Shown: positions 22,555-31,708 of the stretch, one piece after another
How the letters are laid out: the number at the start of each line of letters is the position of its first letter
How positions within the stretch are numbered: the stretch's first letter is position 1
Virus record (IMG/VR): IMGVR_UViG_3300035670_000083
Span: 36,285 to 100,284 of that record
Direction: 5' to 3' (one strand)
Source of the DNA: a virus
Length of the DNA: 64,000 nucleotides
Program-made: the position numbers and the translations under genes
Notes under the pieces: model-generated
Databases searched by the model: none
What the model was told of the DNA's origin: nothing
What the model saw: only the letters and a program-made list of their open reading frames with translations

Positions 22555-25500
22555 ATGGCAATTCAAATCGGTAAATACAAAAGACCAGGCATCTTTATTG
22601 AAGAGTTTGATCAATCAGTGATTTCAAGCCCTACAGTTGAAGGAATAACAAATACTGTAATTGGTGTTTCGAGAAAAGGACCAGTTAATACTCCAATTCG
22701 TTTAACTAATGTTGCGGATTTAGAAAGAGTATTTGGACAACTTGATAGACAATTGGAAAGAAAGGGTTCTTTCTTCCATAGAACAATATCTAAAATGTTG
22801 GAAGCATCTCCAGTTTTCGCAATCAATTTACTTCTAACTGATGATACTTTGGATACTATTGAGTATCAATCATTATCTTGTGCTACTACAGAACAAAACG
22901 ATATTGAAAGAGAAGGACCTTATAGAAGATTTTTCGATACTACAGGTTTCTGGAGAAGAGATACTGAATCTTTTATAAATCTAACAAAAAATAACGTTGG
23001 TTATGAAAATAGACTATTGAATTTTACAAACTTATCTGATAAGTATGTTACTATTTTTGTTTTCAAATCTGAAAGAACTGGATTCGATATCTCTTTATTG
23101 GATTGGTATGGTGCTCAAGAAAAAGTACCTCCATATGTAAATCCAAAGGATTTAGCATCTGATTATTTAGTTGATGTTGTTGTTATTGCCGGTGATTATT
23201 CTGATTATAGAAATCTTTCTGTAGATCCAAGATTTTCACAATATTTCTCACCAAGTGGTCTTAGAAAAGATCAAGTTAGAAATTTCTCTAATGATAGAAA
23301 TGTTACAACATTGGCTTACGCTGAAGGACTCTCATTGATTCCTTATTTCAGAGATTTGAATGGTAATAATATTTTTATTGAAACTGTTATTAATAGAGGA
23401 ACTGATCAACACGGTGTATTCTGTGCTTTCAACGTTGATTTATTTGAGACTGATTATCCAAATGGATTAGTTGATTTAATTGGTAATAACTTTGTTGGAG
23501 ATGATTTGACAGCAAATCCACCAACATCAGGATTTACTAACTACGGAGAACTTGATTCAAATGATGGTACTTCAGATGGTGAGGTTAAAATCAACTTCCT
23601 TTCTTATAATGAGACTATTACTGAAAGTAATCCTTTCCAAACAACAGTATTGGATAGACCAGGTAATGTTATGGCTTTGTTTAGTGGTACTTCATCAAAT
23701 CCAAGTTCTATAAGTACACATACATTGAATCCAAACAGTGGTTCATTAGGTGGATATTTACAAGGTTATCCAAAAGATGTTGCTGGTAAATATGAAAGAA
23801 CTTATTGGTTTAATGAAGATTATGTTAATGATGTTTATGTTTCTTCTACGGCATCTACTGGACAAACTATATCAGTAACTTATGATGTTGCTACTGATAA
23901 TGGATACGTTGTTATAGGTGGTGAATATGTTTCTATAACTGACACATCTTCACAAGGAGGTTTGAATGGTCAGATTGATTTAGTTTCAACTTACTATTCA
24001 TCTTCATTGACAGTTACTCAATCTTATGTAGCTGCTTTTGTTGTTGATTCTAATGGACAGATTAAGTCTGTTCAGACAACTACACCAGGTGTAAATCCAC
24101 TTGTAAACGCTACTGATGTTGTTTTAGGATATGCTACATTCAGTTGTTTTGCTGGAACTTTCTCTGGTGTTAACTTCGTTCCAGTTTCTATTGATTTTGA
24201 TACAACTTTGAGTAGTGGTGGTGATTCTGCTTATTTACCTTTGGTATATGGAGTAGGTGGTGACTACTATTACACTGTTAATGGTTCACAATCATTGACT
24301 GTAACCTTTGATGATACAAATCAATCAATATCACCAAGAGATTATGAAAGATATAGAAGGTTAAAGACATTCAATCATATGGTAGATTATTTATCTTCTG
24401 ATACAGGAGTTTTACTTTTAGATCCAAATGGTTTATTGGGAGGTGAACAAGAAAAATTAGATTTATCTTTTGTTGAGATAGATAACATAATTAATACTAA
24501 TACACAAAATAGATCATTTGATTTATTGGTTGATGTTCCAGTGACAAATCCATCTACAAATACAGTTGTTGAGGATAATTACGTTGATAATTATTTTGCA
24601 ACAAACTCTGATGTAATCACATTAGCGACTGCTTCTATACCACTTGTTATATATAAGGTAGATGATGAATTCATTCTTGGTAAAGAAAGTGCTATCACTA
24701 AATCTACTCCTGCTGGATTAACTCAAGGAGTAGTTGCAAGGTACTCTACAATGTACCAAAGATACGAACAAGGTTTAATAAACAGCACTGATGTTATTTA
24801 TCAAAAGGTTAATTACTCACCAGTTCAAGTACAATTCATTGCTGGTGAATCTGTAACTGCTTCTCTATCAGGATATGATTATATCGTATTCGGTGTAAAT
24901 CAAAACGAAGAAGATTACTTAGGAAATCCTAGAACTGATATAATAAATCAGAATGATGCTTTCTTTACTGATGTAAATGATTTGTCTGGATATAAATTCT
25001 TATTATCAACTCCTGATAATAGTGGTGTATTCACTTACAAATCAGATGAAGGTTTAAATACAACAATTAATACACTGTTGACTTTACCAGCACCATACAA
25101 CGGATTTGGAAATAACTATACATCAGAACAAAGAGCGGATTTATTAGACACTTTATCTGGACAAGCTTTTGGATTCAGTGCTTCAGCTACTTACTCTTAT
25201 TACGCCTTTGAGGTGAATGAGAATATCACAGAAGAATTTGTAAATGCTGTTAATAACATATTCTCTTATAATTCAAACTTAGCCGATGCTCCAATTTACT
25301 TGGATATGCACTTAGATAATGAATTAAATATGGTTGTTACTTTTGAAGATAATCTTTTACAATCTTCAGTGCCATTTGATAGTGTAGTGACATCTACTAC
25401 TCCAGAACCACTATGGGCAAACTCAACAATAGTAGTTAAATCTTTGGATTCTAATTACAGACAATCTGTTGAAGTTGAATACCCTGCAAACTGGACTCCA

Positions 25501-26808
25501 GAGCCTAATAAGATTCTTGTAAGAGCTAGTAGATATACAGAATTGAGTGTAGGTGATTATTTAGAAGCATTCTATGATGAGTCATCACTTCAACCAAATG
25601 AAATGCCAAGAAAGCTTACAAGAGTTCTTAGAAAAAGACTTTGGAGTGGAGATTCTACTCTAGCTGAAATAACTTGTGATGCAGAAATCAAAATATCTGA
25701 CTTCGGATCAGGTGATAAGCAAACATTTATGTACACTCAACTTGATGACTATGTTTCTACTTATAAAGCTATTAGTTTGAAAGGATTTAGAATAAGACAA
25801 GATTCTTTACCAGATGGTACAGAAACTAAACAATCACAGATTCTTGATTTAGTTGCTAAGGGAACTCCACTTTTCAAAGCAGCTACAAACAAAGAAGCTT
25901 TTGATTTCAGATACTTGATAGATTCATTCGGATTAGGATTGACTGAAAGAAGTAAGCAACAATTAGTTGATATTTGTGGAGAAAGATTGGATTGTTTCGG
26001 TATATTGAATATGCCATCAATGAGATCATTCAAGAATTCTTCATCTCCATCATTTGTTAATAATGAAGGAGTTCTACAAACATCATTTATAGCATCAGGT
26101 GGTGATCCTAATTCATCTCCAGCTTTCCTTTACTCTTTAGGTGATGGAAGAGGTGTTTCCTCAGTTGGTTATTTCACACCATACTTGACTGTAAATGACA
26201 ATGGAAGACCTATTGATGTTCCACCATCAGCTTATGTTGGATTGACTTATATGAGAAAACATAACTCAACAGTTACTAATATTGTTCCTTGGACAATTGC
26301 GGCTGGTGTTACAAATGGTAGAATTACTAATATCGCAGGACTTGAACAGGATTTCAATCCTGAAGATATTGAGAACTTTAATCAGGCTCAAATGAATCCA
26401 ATTGTATTCAAGAGAAATAGAGGATTCACAATTGAAACTGAGAATACAGCTCAAACTCTATATTCATCAGCACTTTCTTTCATTCACGTTAGAGAAGTTC
26501 TTATTGAACTTGAAAGAGAGTTGTCTAGAATGTTACTTGATTTCCAATGGAGATTCAATACTCCTGAGGTTAGAGCAGAAATTAAGTTGAGAGCTGATGT
26601 TATCTGTGAGAGATATGTATCAAGAAATGGACTTTATAACTACTTTAACAAGTGTGATGAAGAAAATAACACTAACGAGATAATAGATAATCAAATAGGT
26701 GTACTTGATACTTATGTGGAGCCAATAAAGGGTATGGGTATTATAGTTAACAATATCACTATTCTTAGAACTGGAGCTATTCAAGCAGGTGGATTTATCC
26801 AACAGTAA
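22555..26808 (+). CDS. gp18: tail sheath protein, unusually large
   Basis: A 1417-residue contractile tail sheath. The N-terminus, KYKRPGIFIEEFDQSV then NTVIGVSRKGPVNTPIRLTN and FGQLDRQLERKGSFF, is the standard sheath start. The C-terminal 300 residues hold the polymerising core: FDFRYLIDSFGLGL, AYVGLTYMRKHNSTVTNIVPW, ELERELSRMLLDFQWRFNT and final ILRTGAIQAGGF. T4 gp18 has 659 residues, so about 750 residues are extra, placed between roughly 200 and 1050 and rich in Thr, Ser, Asn and Tyr (beta-type), probably surface-exposed domains. The sheath surrounds the tube and contracts at infection. A terminator follows directly. Confidence 0.93.
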   Translation: MAIQIGKYKRPGIFIEEFDQSVISSPTVEGITNTVIGVSRKGPVNTPIRLTNVADLERVFGQLDRQLERKGSFFHRTISKMLEASPVFAINLLLTDDTLDTIEYQSLSCATTEQNDIEREGPYRRFFDTTGFWRRDTESFINLTKNNVGYENRLLNFTNLSDKYVTIFVFKSERTGFDISLLDWYGAQEKVPPYVNPKDLASDYLVDVVVIAGDYSDYRNLSVDPRFSQYFSPSGLRKDQVRNFSNDRNVTTLAYAEGLSLIPYFRDLNGNNIFIETVINRGTDQHGVFCAFNVDLFETDYPNGLVDLIGNNFVGDDLTANPPTSGFTNYGELDSNDGTSDGEVKINFLSYNETITESNPFQTTVLDRPGNVMALFSGTSSNPSSISTHTLNPNSGSLGGYLQGYPKDVAGKYERTYWFNEDYVNDVYVSSTASTGQTISVTYDVATDNGYVVIGGEYVSITDTSSQGGLNGQIDLVSTYYSSSLTVTQSYVAAFVVDSNGQIKSVQTTTPGVNPLVNATDVVLGYATFSCFAGTFSGVNFVPVSIDFDTTLSSGGDSAYLPLVYGVGGDYYYTVNGSQSLTVTFDDTNQSISPRDYERYRRLKTFNHMVDYLSSDTGVLLLDPNGLLGGEQEKLDLSFVEIDNIINTNTQNRSFDLLVDVPVTNPSTNTVVEDNYVDNYFATNSDVITLATASIPLVIYKVDDEFILGKESAITKSTPAGLTQGVVARYSTMYQRYEQGLINSTDVIYQKVNYSPVQVQFIAGESVTASLSGYDYIVFGVNQNEEDYLGNPRTDIINQNDAFFTDVNDLSGYKFLLSTPDNSGVFTYKSDEGLNTTINTLLTLPAPYNGFGNNYTSEQRADLLDTLSGQAFGFSASATYSYYAFEVNENITEEFVNAVNNIFSYNSNLADAPIYLDMHLDNELNMVVTFEDNLLQSSVPFDSVVTSTTPEPLWANSTIVVKSLDSNYRQSVEVEYPANWTPEPNKILVRASRYTELSVGDYLEAFYDESSLQPNEMPRKLTRVLRKRLWSGDSTLAEITCDAEIKISDFGSGDKQTFMYTQLDDYVSTYKAISLKGFRIRQDSLPDGTETKQSQILDLVAKGTPLFKAATNKEAFDFRYLIDSFGLGLTERSKQQLVDICGERLDCFGILNMPSMRSFKNSSSPSFVNNEGVLQTSFIASGGDPNSSPAFLYSLGDGRGVSSVGYFTPYLTVNDNGRPIDVPPSAYVGLTYMRKHNSTVTNIVPWTIAAGVTNGRITNIAGLEQDFNPEDIENFNQAQMNPIVFKRNRGFTIETENTAQTLYSSALSFIHVREVLIELERELSRMLLDFQWRFNTPEVRAEIKLRADVICERYVSRNGLYNYFNKCDEENNTNEIIDNQIGVLDTYVEPIKGMGIIVNNITILRTGAIQAGGFIQQ

Positions 26809-26828
26809 TAAGTTATTGAAATAAATTA

Positions 26829-26864
26829 AATCCCTTCAAATTTGATTTGAAGGGATTTTTTTTT
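26829..26864 (+). terminator. intrinsic terminator after tail sheath
   Basis: AATCCCTTCAAA pairs with TTTGAAGGGATT across a short loop, followed by nine T residues. Confidence 0.85.
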
Positions 26865-26921
26865 CAAACATATATCGGTATATTTAATATAGGGATCTGG
26901 TAATAAAAAAATGGTTTTTTT

Positions 26922-26932
26922 TTTAATATATA
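26922..26932 (+). promoter_or_regulatory. late-promoter-like box
   Basis: TTTAATATATA about 22 nt before the tagged 126-residue gene, isolated by terminators on both sides. Confidence 0.5.
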
Positions 26933-26953
26933 ACAAAAAGATAATTTAAAATT

Positions 26954-27334
26954 ATGAAACATTTAAGAAAATTCAATGAAGGTTTTATGGACATCTTTAA
27001 GAAAAAGAAAAAAGAAGAAGATCCTAAAGAAAATTTGGAAAAAATAAGAGTTACTGATTGTGATTTTTGGGCAGAAAAAGGTCGATCCGAAGATACCTAC
27101 TATATCTATCATGGTTGGGGATTTGGTGCTAAGCCAATGGGATATGTTAAAGAAATTGATGGAAACTTAATTCTTAATATGAGAGATTATTTTGGAAATG
27201 GTATAAATAAAGTAAAAGTTAAAAGTGTGGAGCAAGCTCTTAAATACTTGGATAAATTAAACAAAGAGAAGAAACAAAAATATAGAGAGGAAGAAAAAAG
27301 ATTTGATAAGGATATATCAGATGAAGAACTTTAG
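26954..27334 (+). CDS. tagged protein, extended tag shared with 46863 gene
   Basis: A 126-residue protein starting MKHLRKFNEGFMDIFKKKKK. The same opening is found at 46863 (MKYLRKYNEEFMDFFKKKKR), so the match extends beyond the usual tag to about 20 residues. The body has YYIYHGWGFGAKPMGYVKEI, DYFGNGINKVKV and a charged helical tail, and looks like a small domain with aromatic beta strands. No family is recognised. It is a monocistronic unit between two terminators. Confidence 0.7.
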   Translation: MKHLRKFNEGFMDIFKKKKKEEDPKENLEKIRVTDCDFWAEKGRSEDTYYIYHGWGFGAKPMGYVKEIDGNLILNMRDYFGNGINKVKVKSVEQALKYLDKLNKEKKQKYREEEKRFDKDISDEEL

Positions 27335-27363
27335 AAAAAACCTCCCTTTAAGGGAGGTTTTTT
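27335..27363. terminator. bidirectional intrinsic terminator
   Basis: AAAAAACCTCCCTTTAAGGGAGGTTTTTT, a perfect palindrome with A and T runs. It separates the convergent tagged gene and ileS and can stop transcription from both. Confidence 0.9.
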
Positions 27364-27366
27364 ATT

Positions 27367-29583
27367 TTAAAAACTTTCCATAAACACTGAATCAAACTTT
27401 TTAAATTCATAATGTTGATAAGCATCTTCCGCTAAGAATGGTGTCATTGGTGCTAATACTTTCATCATTTTTTCTGCACAATCTTTTAAAACATATTGAC
27501 AATCCATTCTTTCATTTGAATCAAGTTCATATTCATAAAGGAATGATTTCGTAACATCATCTAAGTAAAAAGATGATACTTCTGATACCCATTTCATAAC
27601 TTCTCTAAGAACAAATTTGAAATCATAATCATCATAATATTTCATACAATTTTCATACATTTCTTGATTCATATCTAAACACTTTCTATCCCTCTCAGAT
27701 AGTCTAGGTTCATATCCTTCTTCAAATCCGTACATATTACCTAAAAAGTATTTCATAGTATTCCTCAATTTAAAATAAGAAGAACTACAAGTATTTAGAA
27801 CAGCATCTCCTAATGTAACATCATTTCCATATGATGTTTGTGCTACCCATAATCTTAAAACATCTGTATTTGTTTTTTCTTGAACATCTTTTGGATCAAC
27901 AACATTACCTAATGATTTTGACATTTTTCTTCCCTGTTGATCCATTACAAATCCGTGTGTTAATACTTTCTTATATGGAGCTCTTCCTTTCATCGCTACT
28001 GATGTCAAAAGTGAAGATTGATACCAACCACGAAATTGATCAGATCCCTCTAAATACATATCTGAAACTTCTCCGTTCATTACGGATAACCAAGATGATC
28101 CACTATCAAACCATACATCAAGTGTATAATTACATTTTTCCAAACCTTTTCCTCTCCACTTTACTGGTAAAAGTTCATCATCAGTCAATTCAAACCAAAC
28201 ATCACATCCGGATTCTTCAAATAGTCCATATAAATGTTGATAAACCTCTTTATCTAATACCGGTTTTCCATCTTTAAGAAAAACAGCGAAAGGAAATCCC
28301 CATTGTCTTTGTCTTGATAAGCACCATTTATCTCGTCCTTTCAGCATATTTGTCAATCTGTTTTTCCATCTTTCTTCTGACATATCAACTTCTTCAAGTG
28401 ATTCGAGTGCCGATTCATTCAATTCTTTAAGGTTGAGAAAGAATTGTTCTGTCAATCTATAATATACTGGTTTCTTTGTTCTCCAGTCGTGTGGGTAAGA
28501 GTGTTTGTATTCTTCAGATCTTACCAACATTCCAAGTTGATTCATTTCTTCTACTACATCGTTTGAGTAATCTAAACAGAATTTTCCATTTACTTTTCCG
28601 GAATTATCTGTTAGATCTTCTCCTTCAAGATTGTTTCTTTTACAAACTTCAAAGTCTTCATCACCGTGTGCTGGACAAAGGTGAACTAATCCAGTTCCGC
28701 TATCTGATTTCACAAAATCATCTAATAATACAACTCCTTTTTCTCCTGTGAGTTTATTCACATAATTTAATCCTTCAAGTTCATTTCCTTTGAATTCTCT
28801 TGATGTTTCACCTTCAACAACATCTGAGAATTCACCAACTACATATGTTTGATTTTCTTTTACAACCTCTTTATATGTTAGATTAGGATTTACACATACA
28901 GCTTTATTTCCAAGTAAAGTCCAAGGTTGTGTTGTCCAAGCAACTAACTTTCTTCCATCTTCTAAATCAAATGTAAAGTAAGCAGATACATCAGTTCTAT
29001 CTTGATATTCTAATTCTGATTCAGCAAGAACGGTTCTTGTTGATGGTGAATAATGAACTGGTCTGTTATCAAGATAAACCAATCCTTTATTCATAAGAAA
29101 ATAAAGCAATTCTAATTGTTTTACTTCAAATTCTTTTTTATTGGTTTGATATTTATTTTCCCAGTCGGCAAAAACTCCTAAAGATTTGAATGTTTCCATT
29201 TGTTTTTCAACAAAACCATTTGCTAACTTGTGGCATTCTTTTCTCAAATCTGAATGAGATAGCTTTTCTTTGAATTTTTTCTGAACTGCTAACTCAGTTG
29301 GTAAGCCGTGACAATCCCAACCTGGTCGGAAATCCACTTTATACCCATTCATTAATTTCCATTTGACTACCATATCTTTGAGGACTTTATTTAAAACGTG
29401 TCCAACGTGTAATTCACCATTTGCATAAGGTGGTCCATCATGTAAAAGAAATCTTTTTTGATTTAATTTATTTCTTTCATTTAAAGTATTTTCCCATAAT
29501 TTTAACAATTCTGGTTCTTTTGTTTTGTGTTCAGATCTTTGTGTAAAGTCTGTTTTCGGCATGTTCAATTTTTTTGTTTCCAT
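27367..29583 (-). CDS. ileS: isoleucyl-tRNA synthetase
   Basis: A 738-residue class I synthetase. HDGPPYANGELHVGH (about 48-62) contains the HIGH motif as HVGH; GRKMSKSLGN (about 550) is the KMSKS loop; the CP1 editing domain is present (LVAWTTQPWTLLGNK, and GTGLVHLCPAHGDEDF with its conserved Asp). WDCHGLPTE and FRPGWD are typical of IleRS. Bacterial IleRS has about 930 residues, so the C-terminal anticodon-binding part is short and the zinc-binding tail is missing. I used the ATG at 29583; an in-frame start at 29619 would lie inside the terminator hairpin. It charges tRNA-Ile, whether host or phage. Its leader carries an apparent attenuator. Confidence 0.93.
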   Translation of the reverse strand: METKKLNMPKTDFTQRSEHKTKEPELLKLWENTLNERNKLNQKRFLLHDGPPYANGELHVGHVLNKVLKDMVVKWKLMNGYKVDFRPGWDCHGLPTELAVQKKFKEKLSHSDLRKECHKLANGFVEKQMETFKSLGVFADWENKYQTNKKEFEVKQLELLYFLMNKGLVYLDNRPVHYSPSTRTVLAESELEYQDRTDVSAYFTFDLEDGRKLVAWTTQPWTLLGNKAVCVNPNLTYKEVVKENQTYVVGEFSDVVEGETSREFKGNELEGLNYVNKLTGEKGVVLLDDFVKSDSGTGLVHLCPAHGDEDFEVCKRNNLEGEDLTDNSGKVNGKFCLDYSNDVVEEMNQLGMLVRSEEYKHSYPHDWRTKKPVYYRLTEQFFLNLKELNESALESLEEVDMSEERWKNRLTNMLKGRDKWCLSRQRQWGFPFAVFLKDGKPVLDKEVYQHLYGLFEESGCDVWFELTDDELLPVKWRGKGLEKCNYTLDVWFDSGSSWLSVMNGEVSDMYLEGSDQFRGWYQSSLLTSVAMKGRAPYKKVLTHGFVMDQQGRKMSKSLGNVVDPKDVQEKTNTDVLRLWVAQTSYGNDVTLGDAVLNTCSSSYFKLRNTMKYFLGNMYGFEEGYEPRLSERDRKCLDMNQEMYENCMKYYDDYDFKFVLREVMKWVSEVSSFYLDDVTKSFLYEYELDSNERMDCQYVLKDCAEKMMKVLAPMTPFLAEDAYQHYEFKKFDSVFMESF

Positions 29584-29608
29584 ATTTTTAATTTTTTTTT
29601 TTAACAAT

Positions 29609-29640
29609 AAAAAACCCAAGGACTCTTTTGAATCCTTGGG
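29609..29640 (-). terminator. attenuator (terminator) in the ileS leader
   Basis: On the minus strand, CCCAAGGATTC pairs with GAGTCCTTGGG around an AAAA loop, followed by TTTTTTATTG: a strong intrinsic terminator, yet it lies upstream of ileS, between leader peptide and start codon. Its 5' side (29631-29639, CCAAGGATT) is also perfectly complementary to AATCCTTGG at 29680-29688 within the leader ORF, giving a 9-bp antiterminator that would prevent the terminator. Confidence 0.85.
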
Positions 29641-29664
29641 TTACTATTAGATAATATAATCACA

Positions 29665-29727
29665 TTATCTTTGGGGTATCCAAGGATTTAATCTGTGAAT
29701 TATAATTATGTTTCTTTTCATTTTCAT
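29665..29727 (-). CDS. Ile-rich leader peptide of ileS attenuator
   Basis: A 20-residue ORF, MKMKRNIIIIHRLNPWIPQR, with four consecutive Ile codons (ATA ATT ATA ATT) and a fifth Ile near the end. It is followed by a 7-bp hairpin (AGATAAT / ATTATCT, overlapping the stop) and the terminator at 29609-29640. Codons AAT CCT TGG of this ORF form the 5' strand of the antiterminator. A ribosome stalled at the Ile run for lack of Ile-tRNA would leave this strand free to pair; a ribosome reaching the stop would cover it, so the terminator forms. This is the logic of his/trp/ilv attenuation. Expression has not been shown; the arrangement is visible directly. Confidence 0.8.
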   Translation of the reverse strand: MKMKRNIIIIHRLNPWIPQR

Positions 29728-29731
29728 TTTA

Positions 29732-29739
29732 CAAATATA
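29732..29739 (-). promoter_or_regulatory. Bacteroidota-type -7 box for ileS leader
   Basis: The minus strand reads TATATTTG, four nt before the leader peptide ATG, so the transcript may be nearly leaderless. A TATATAAT stretch just upstream also resembles the phage late box; which is used is not clear. Confidence 0.5.
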
Positions 29740-29758
29740 TTAATTATATATGAATTTT

Positions 29759-31420
29759 TTACACCTTTGTTAAATTTTTTTCAAATTTTATTTTACCACA
29801 ATTCCAAACTTTATTTATTTGTAGTGATGATTCAGAAACACCTGTTATAGATTTTCTAAATCTTGATTTGTGTATCAATTCATTTTGAAAAAGGTATTTA
29901 TAATCTGGTTCAGTCTCATGAATTTTTTCAAATTCTAATTTATAGTATAAATCTCCTTCAGACCAGTCTTTATCTGCATAACTTATTATTCTTGTGGGTT
30001 TAAATTCCTTAATAAAAAAAGAAAGTAATTTTGAAGCTCCTCCAACAACAGAGTAATTTACCTTATTGCAAAACCTAGACAAATTCCATTCGTCATTACT
30101 CATTTTTTTTCTACCCTCGAAATGATCAAATAACATTATTGATACCAATTCATTTCTGTAGTATAATCCTAATTTAATATTTGATTTTACAAACCCTTGT
30201 ATATGATTTTTGTCTAAAAAGTCTCTTATAGATTTGATATCTTTAATCTCTTTTACTTCACATTTTCTTGCTGGTATTTTCTTACTCTTACCAATTATAT
30301 TACTTATCTGTGACTTTATTATTTCTTTCCTATTTGTCCAATCATTTTCCCATATATTTATTATCCTTATTCCTTTTTCCTTGAAATAATTTAGTTTGTT
30401 TATATGGTAATTTTTATCTTTAAATTTATCAGAATGCCAATATATTCCATTGAACTCAAACCCAATTTTAAATTCTGGTAAGTAGATATCTATTTCAAAT
30501 TTGTCTCTGAATGAACTTATTAATTCTCCATCATAGATTGATTCTATGAAATCAAAAATCTCTTTTTCCTTTATGGAAATAAGTTCGTTTATAGGAAAAC
30601 AAATTGTGCATAATGGAATATTGTTTTCTAATCTTGACTTGAAGTTATTATAAAGTATTTCAAATTCATGTTCTTTTTCACAATCACATTTAAAAATAGA
30701 AATACTATTTCCTTTATATTCTTTATAGTTTTCATGATTTGAGATATCATAATTATTTCTGAATGTGTTGGAATTAAAAACATTCATCCTATTTATATTA
30801 GATTTCTCAATATTTAAGGTGCTTTTAACTCCCCATTTTTCTAAATTTGTTGATTCTTTTTTATCTTTTATAGTTTGACTTTGTGAGAAATGTTCTAATC
30901 CCCATTTACTTAAATTGGATTCTTTTTGTTTTTGATAAAATTCTTCAGTTTTTGAGAAGTTTTCAGCTCCCCATTTTTCTAAATTTGTTTGCTTAAATTT
31001 GGATTTTATCTTTTCATTTTGTAATACGTGCTCAACTCCCCATTTTTTTAGATTTGTTTGTTTTCTTTTTTTAAGAATTTTTTCTAATTTTGATTTATCT
31101 ATTTTCCTACCTTTGTTAGGATTTATTTTTTTAGGTTCTAATTCTATTGTTTCTTTGAACTTTTCATTTCCGCACTTACGAGAGCAAGCATATTTATTCA
31201 ATTTACTTTTATAAACTATCCTATTATAATCAACAAATTTCCTTTCATGTTCTTTATTACAATAATCACATTTTACTAAAACGTTTATATTAATTGATTT
31301 AGGTAAATCTATTATCTTAACCTCTATTTCATCTAAAGAAATATCATATCCTAAAGACTCATAGTGTTTTAGTTTTTTGTTAGCAAACGTTTTTACTAAT
31401 ACTGTTTTTGATAATATCAT
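29759..31420 (-). CDS. putative homing endonuclease with TNLEKWG repeats
   Basis: A 553-residue protein. The N-terminus has MILSKTVLVKTFANKKLKHY and zinc-ribbon-like pairs (CDYCNKEHERKF, CSRKCG). At about 115-210 four repeats of the type TNLEKWGVEHVLQNEKIK suggest a modular DNA-binding region. A Vsr-like nuclease core follows: IGFEFNGIYWHSDKFKD and IRIINIWENDW. The C-terminal part contains ARKCEV and VVGGASKLLSFF. Truncated relatives lie at 58459-59345, and another starts at 63479. It sits between the baseplate genes and ileS, its stop directly abutting the ileS promoter, as an insertion in an intergenic gap. Full length, so probably active. Confidence 0.8.
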   Translation of the reverse strand: MILSKTVLVKTFANKKLKHYESLGYDISLDEIEVKIIDLPKSININVLVKCDYCNKEHERKFVDYNRIVYKSKLNKYACSRKCGNEKFKETIELEPKKINPNKGRKIDKSKLEKILKKRKQTNLKKWGVEHVLQNEKIKSKFKQTNLEKWGAENFSKTEEFYQKQKESNLSKWGLEHFSQSQTIKDKKESTNLEKWGVKSTLNIEKSNINRMNVFNSNTFRNNYDISNHENYKEYKGNSISIFKCDCEKEHEFEILYNNFKSRLENNIPLCTICFPINELISIKEKEIFDFIESIYDGELISSFRDKFEIDIYLPEFKIGFEFNGIYWHSDKFKDKNYHINKLNYFKEKGIRIINIWENDWTNRKEIIKSQISNIIGKSKKIPARKCEVKEIKDIKSIRDFLDKNHIQGFVKSNIKLGLYYRNELVSIMLFDHFEGRKKMSNDEWNLSRFCNKVNYSVVGGASKLLSFFIKEFKPTRIISYADKDWSEGDLYYKLEFEKIHETEPDYKYLFQNELIHKSRFRKSITGVSESSLQINKVWNCGKIKFEKNLTKV

Positions 31421-31456
31421 TAACTATATATTATAATTTAACAGGTTTCTCAAAGG

Positions 31457-31708
31457 TTATTGTTTAAATTTATTTGCCATGCTATTCATTTGACTCATAT
31501 AAGAGCTTGGATTAAAATTAGGCATAGATTTTTGTTGTTGTTCTTCTTGTTTATTTCTTTGTTTTTCTTCATCCTCTGATAACTCATTGATAATTGAAAC
31601 ATTTTCCTCTAACATCCAAAAAGGCCAATCATTAATTGCAAACTCATTTACATGATAATGCTTTTGTAAAAGAAGTTTATTCTTTAATAAAGGTCTCAAA
31701 GGCATCAT
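31457..31708 (-). CDS. small protein overlapping gp26-like gene, possible tail assembly factor
   Basis: An 83-residue protein. LLQKHYHVNEFAINDWPFWM resembles the 'YH....I..WPFW..E' segment of tail assembly chaperones, and the C-terminus is Gln/Met-rich (KQEEQQQKSMPNFNPSS). It overlaps the preceding gene by 32 nt in the +1 (or -2) frame. It begins with ATG ATG, so independent initiation is possible; a programmed frameshift making a fusion with the upstream protein is an alternative, but no clear slippery site is seen in the overlap. Confidence 0.6.
   Translation of the reverse strand: MMPLRPLLKNKLLLQKHYHVNEFAINDWPFWMLEENVSIINELSEDEEKQRNKQEEQQQKSMPNFNPSSYMSQMNSMANKFKQ

Noticed and set aside
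29584-29619. Upstream start for ileS at 29619
   Set aside because: It would place the start in the terminator hairpin and add MGFLLLKKKIKN, which is not part of the family.
29609-29740. T-box riboswitch upstream of ileS
   Set aside because: No T-box consensus or specifier loop is seen; the leader ORF with an Ile run explains the region better.
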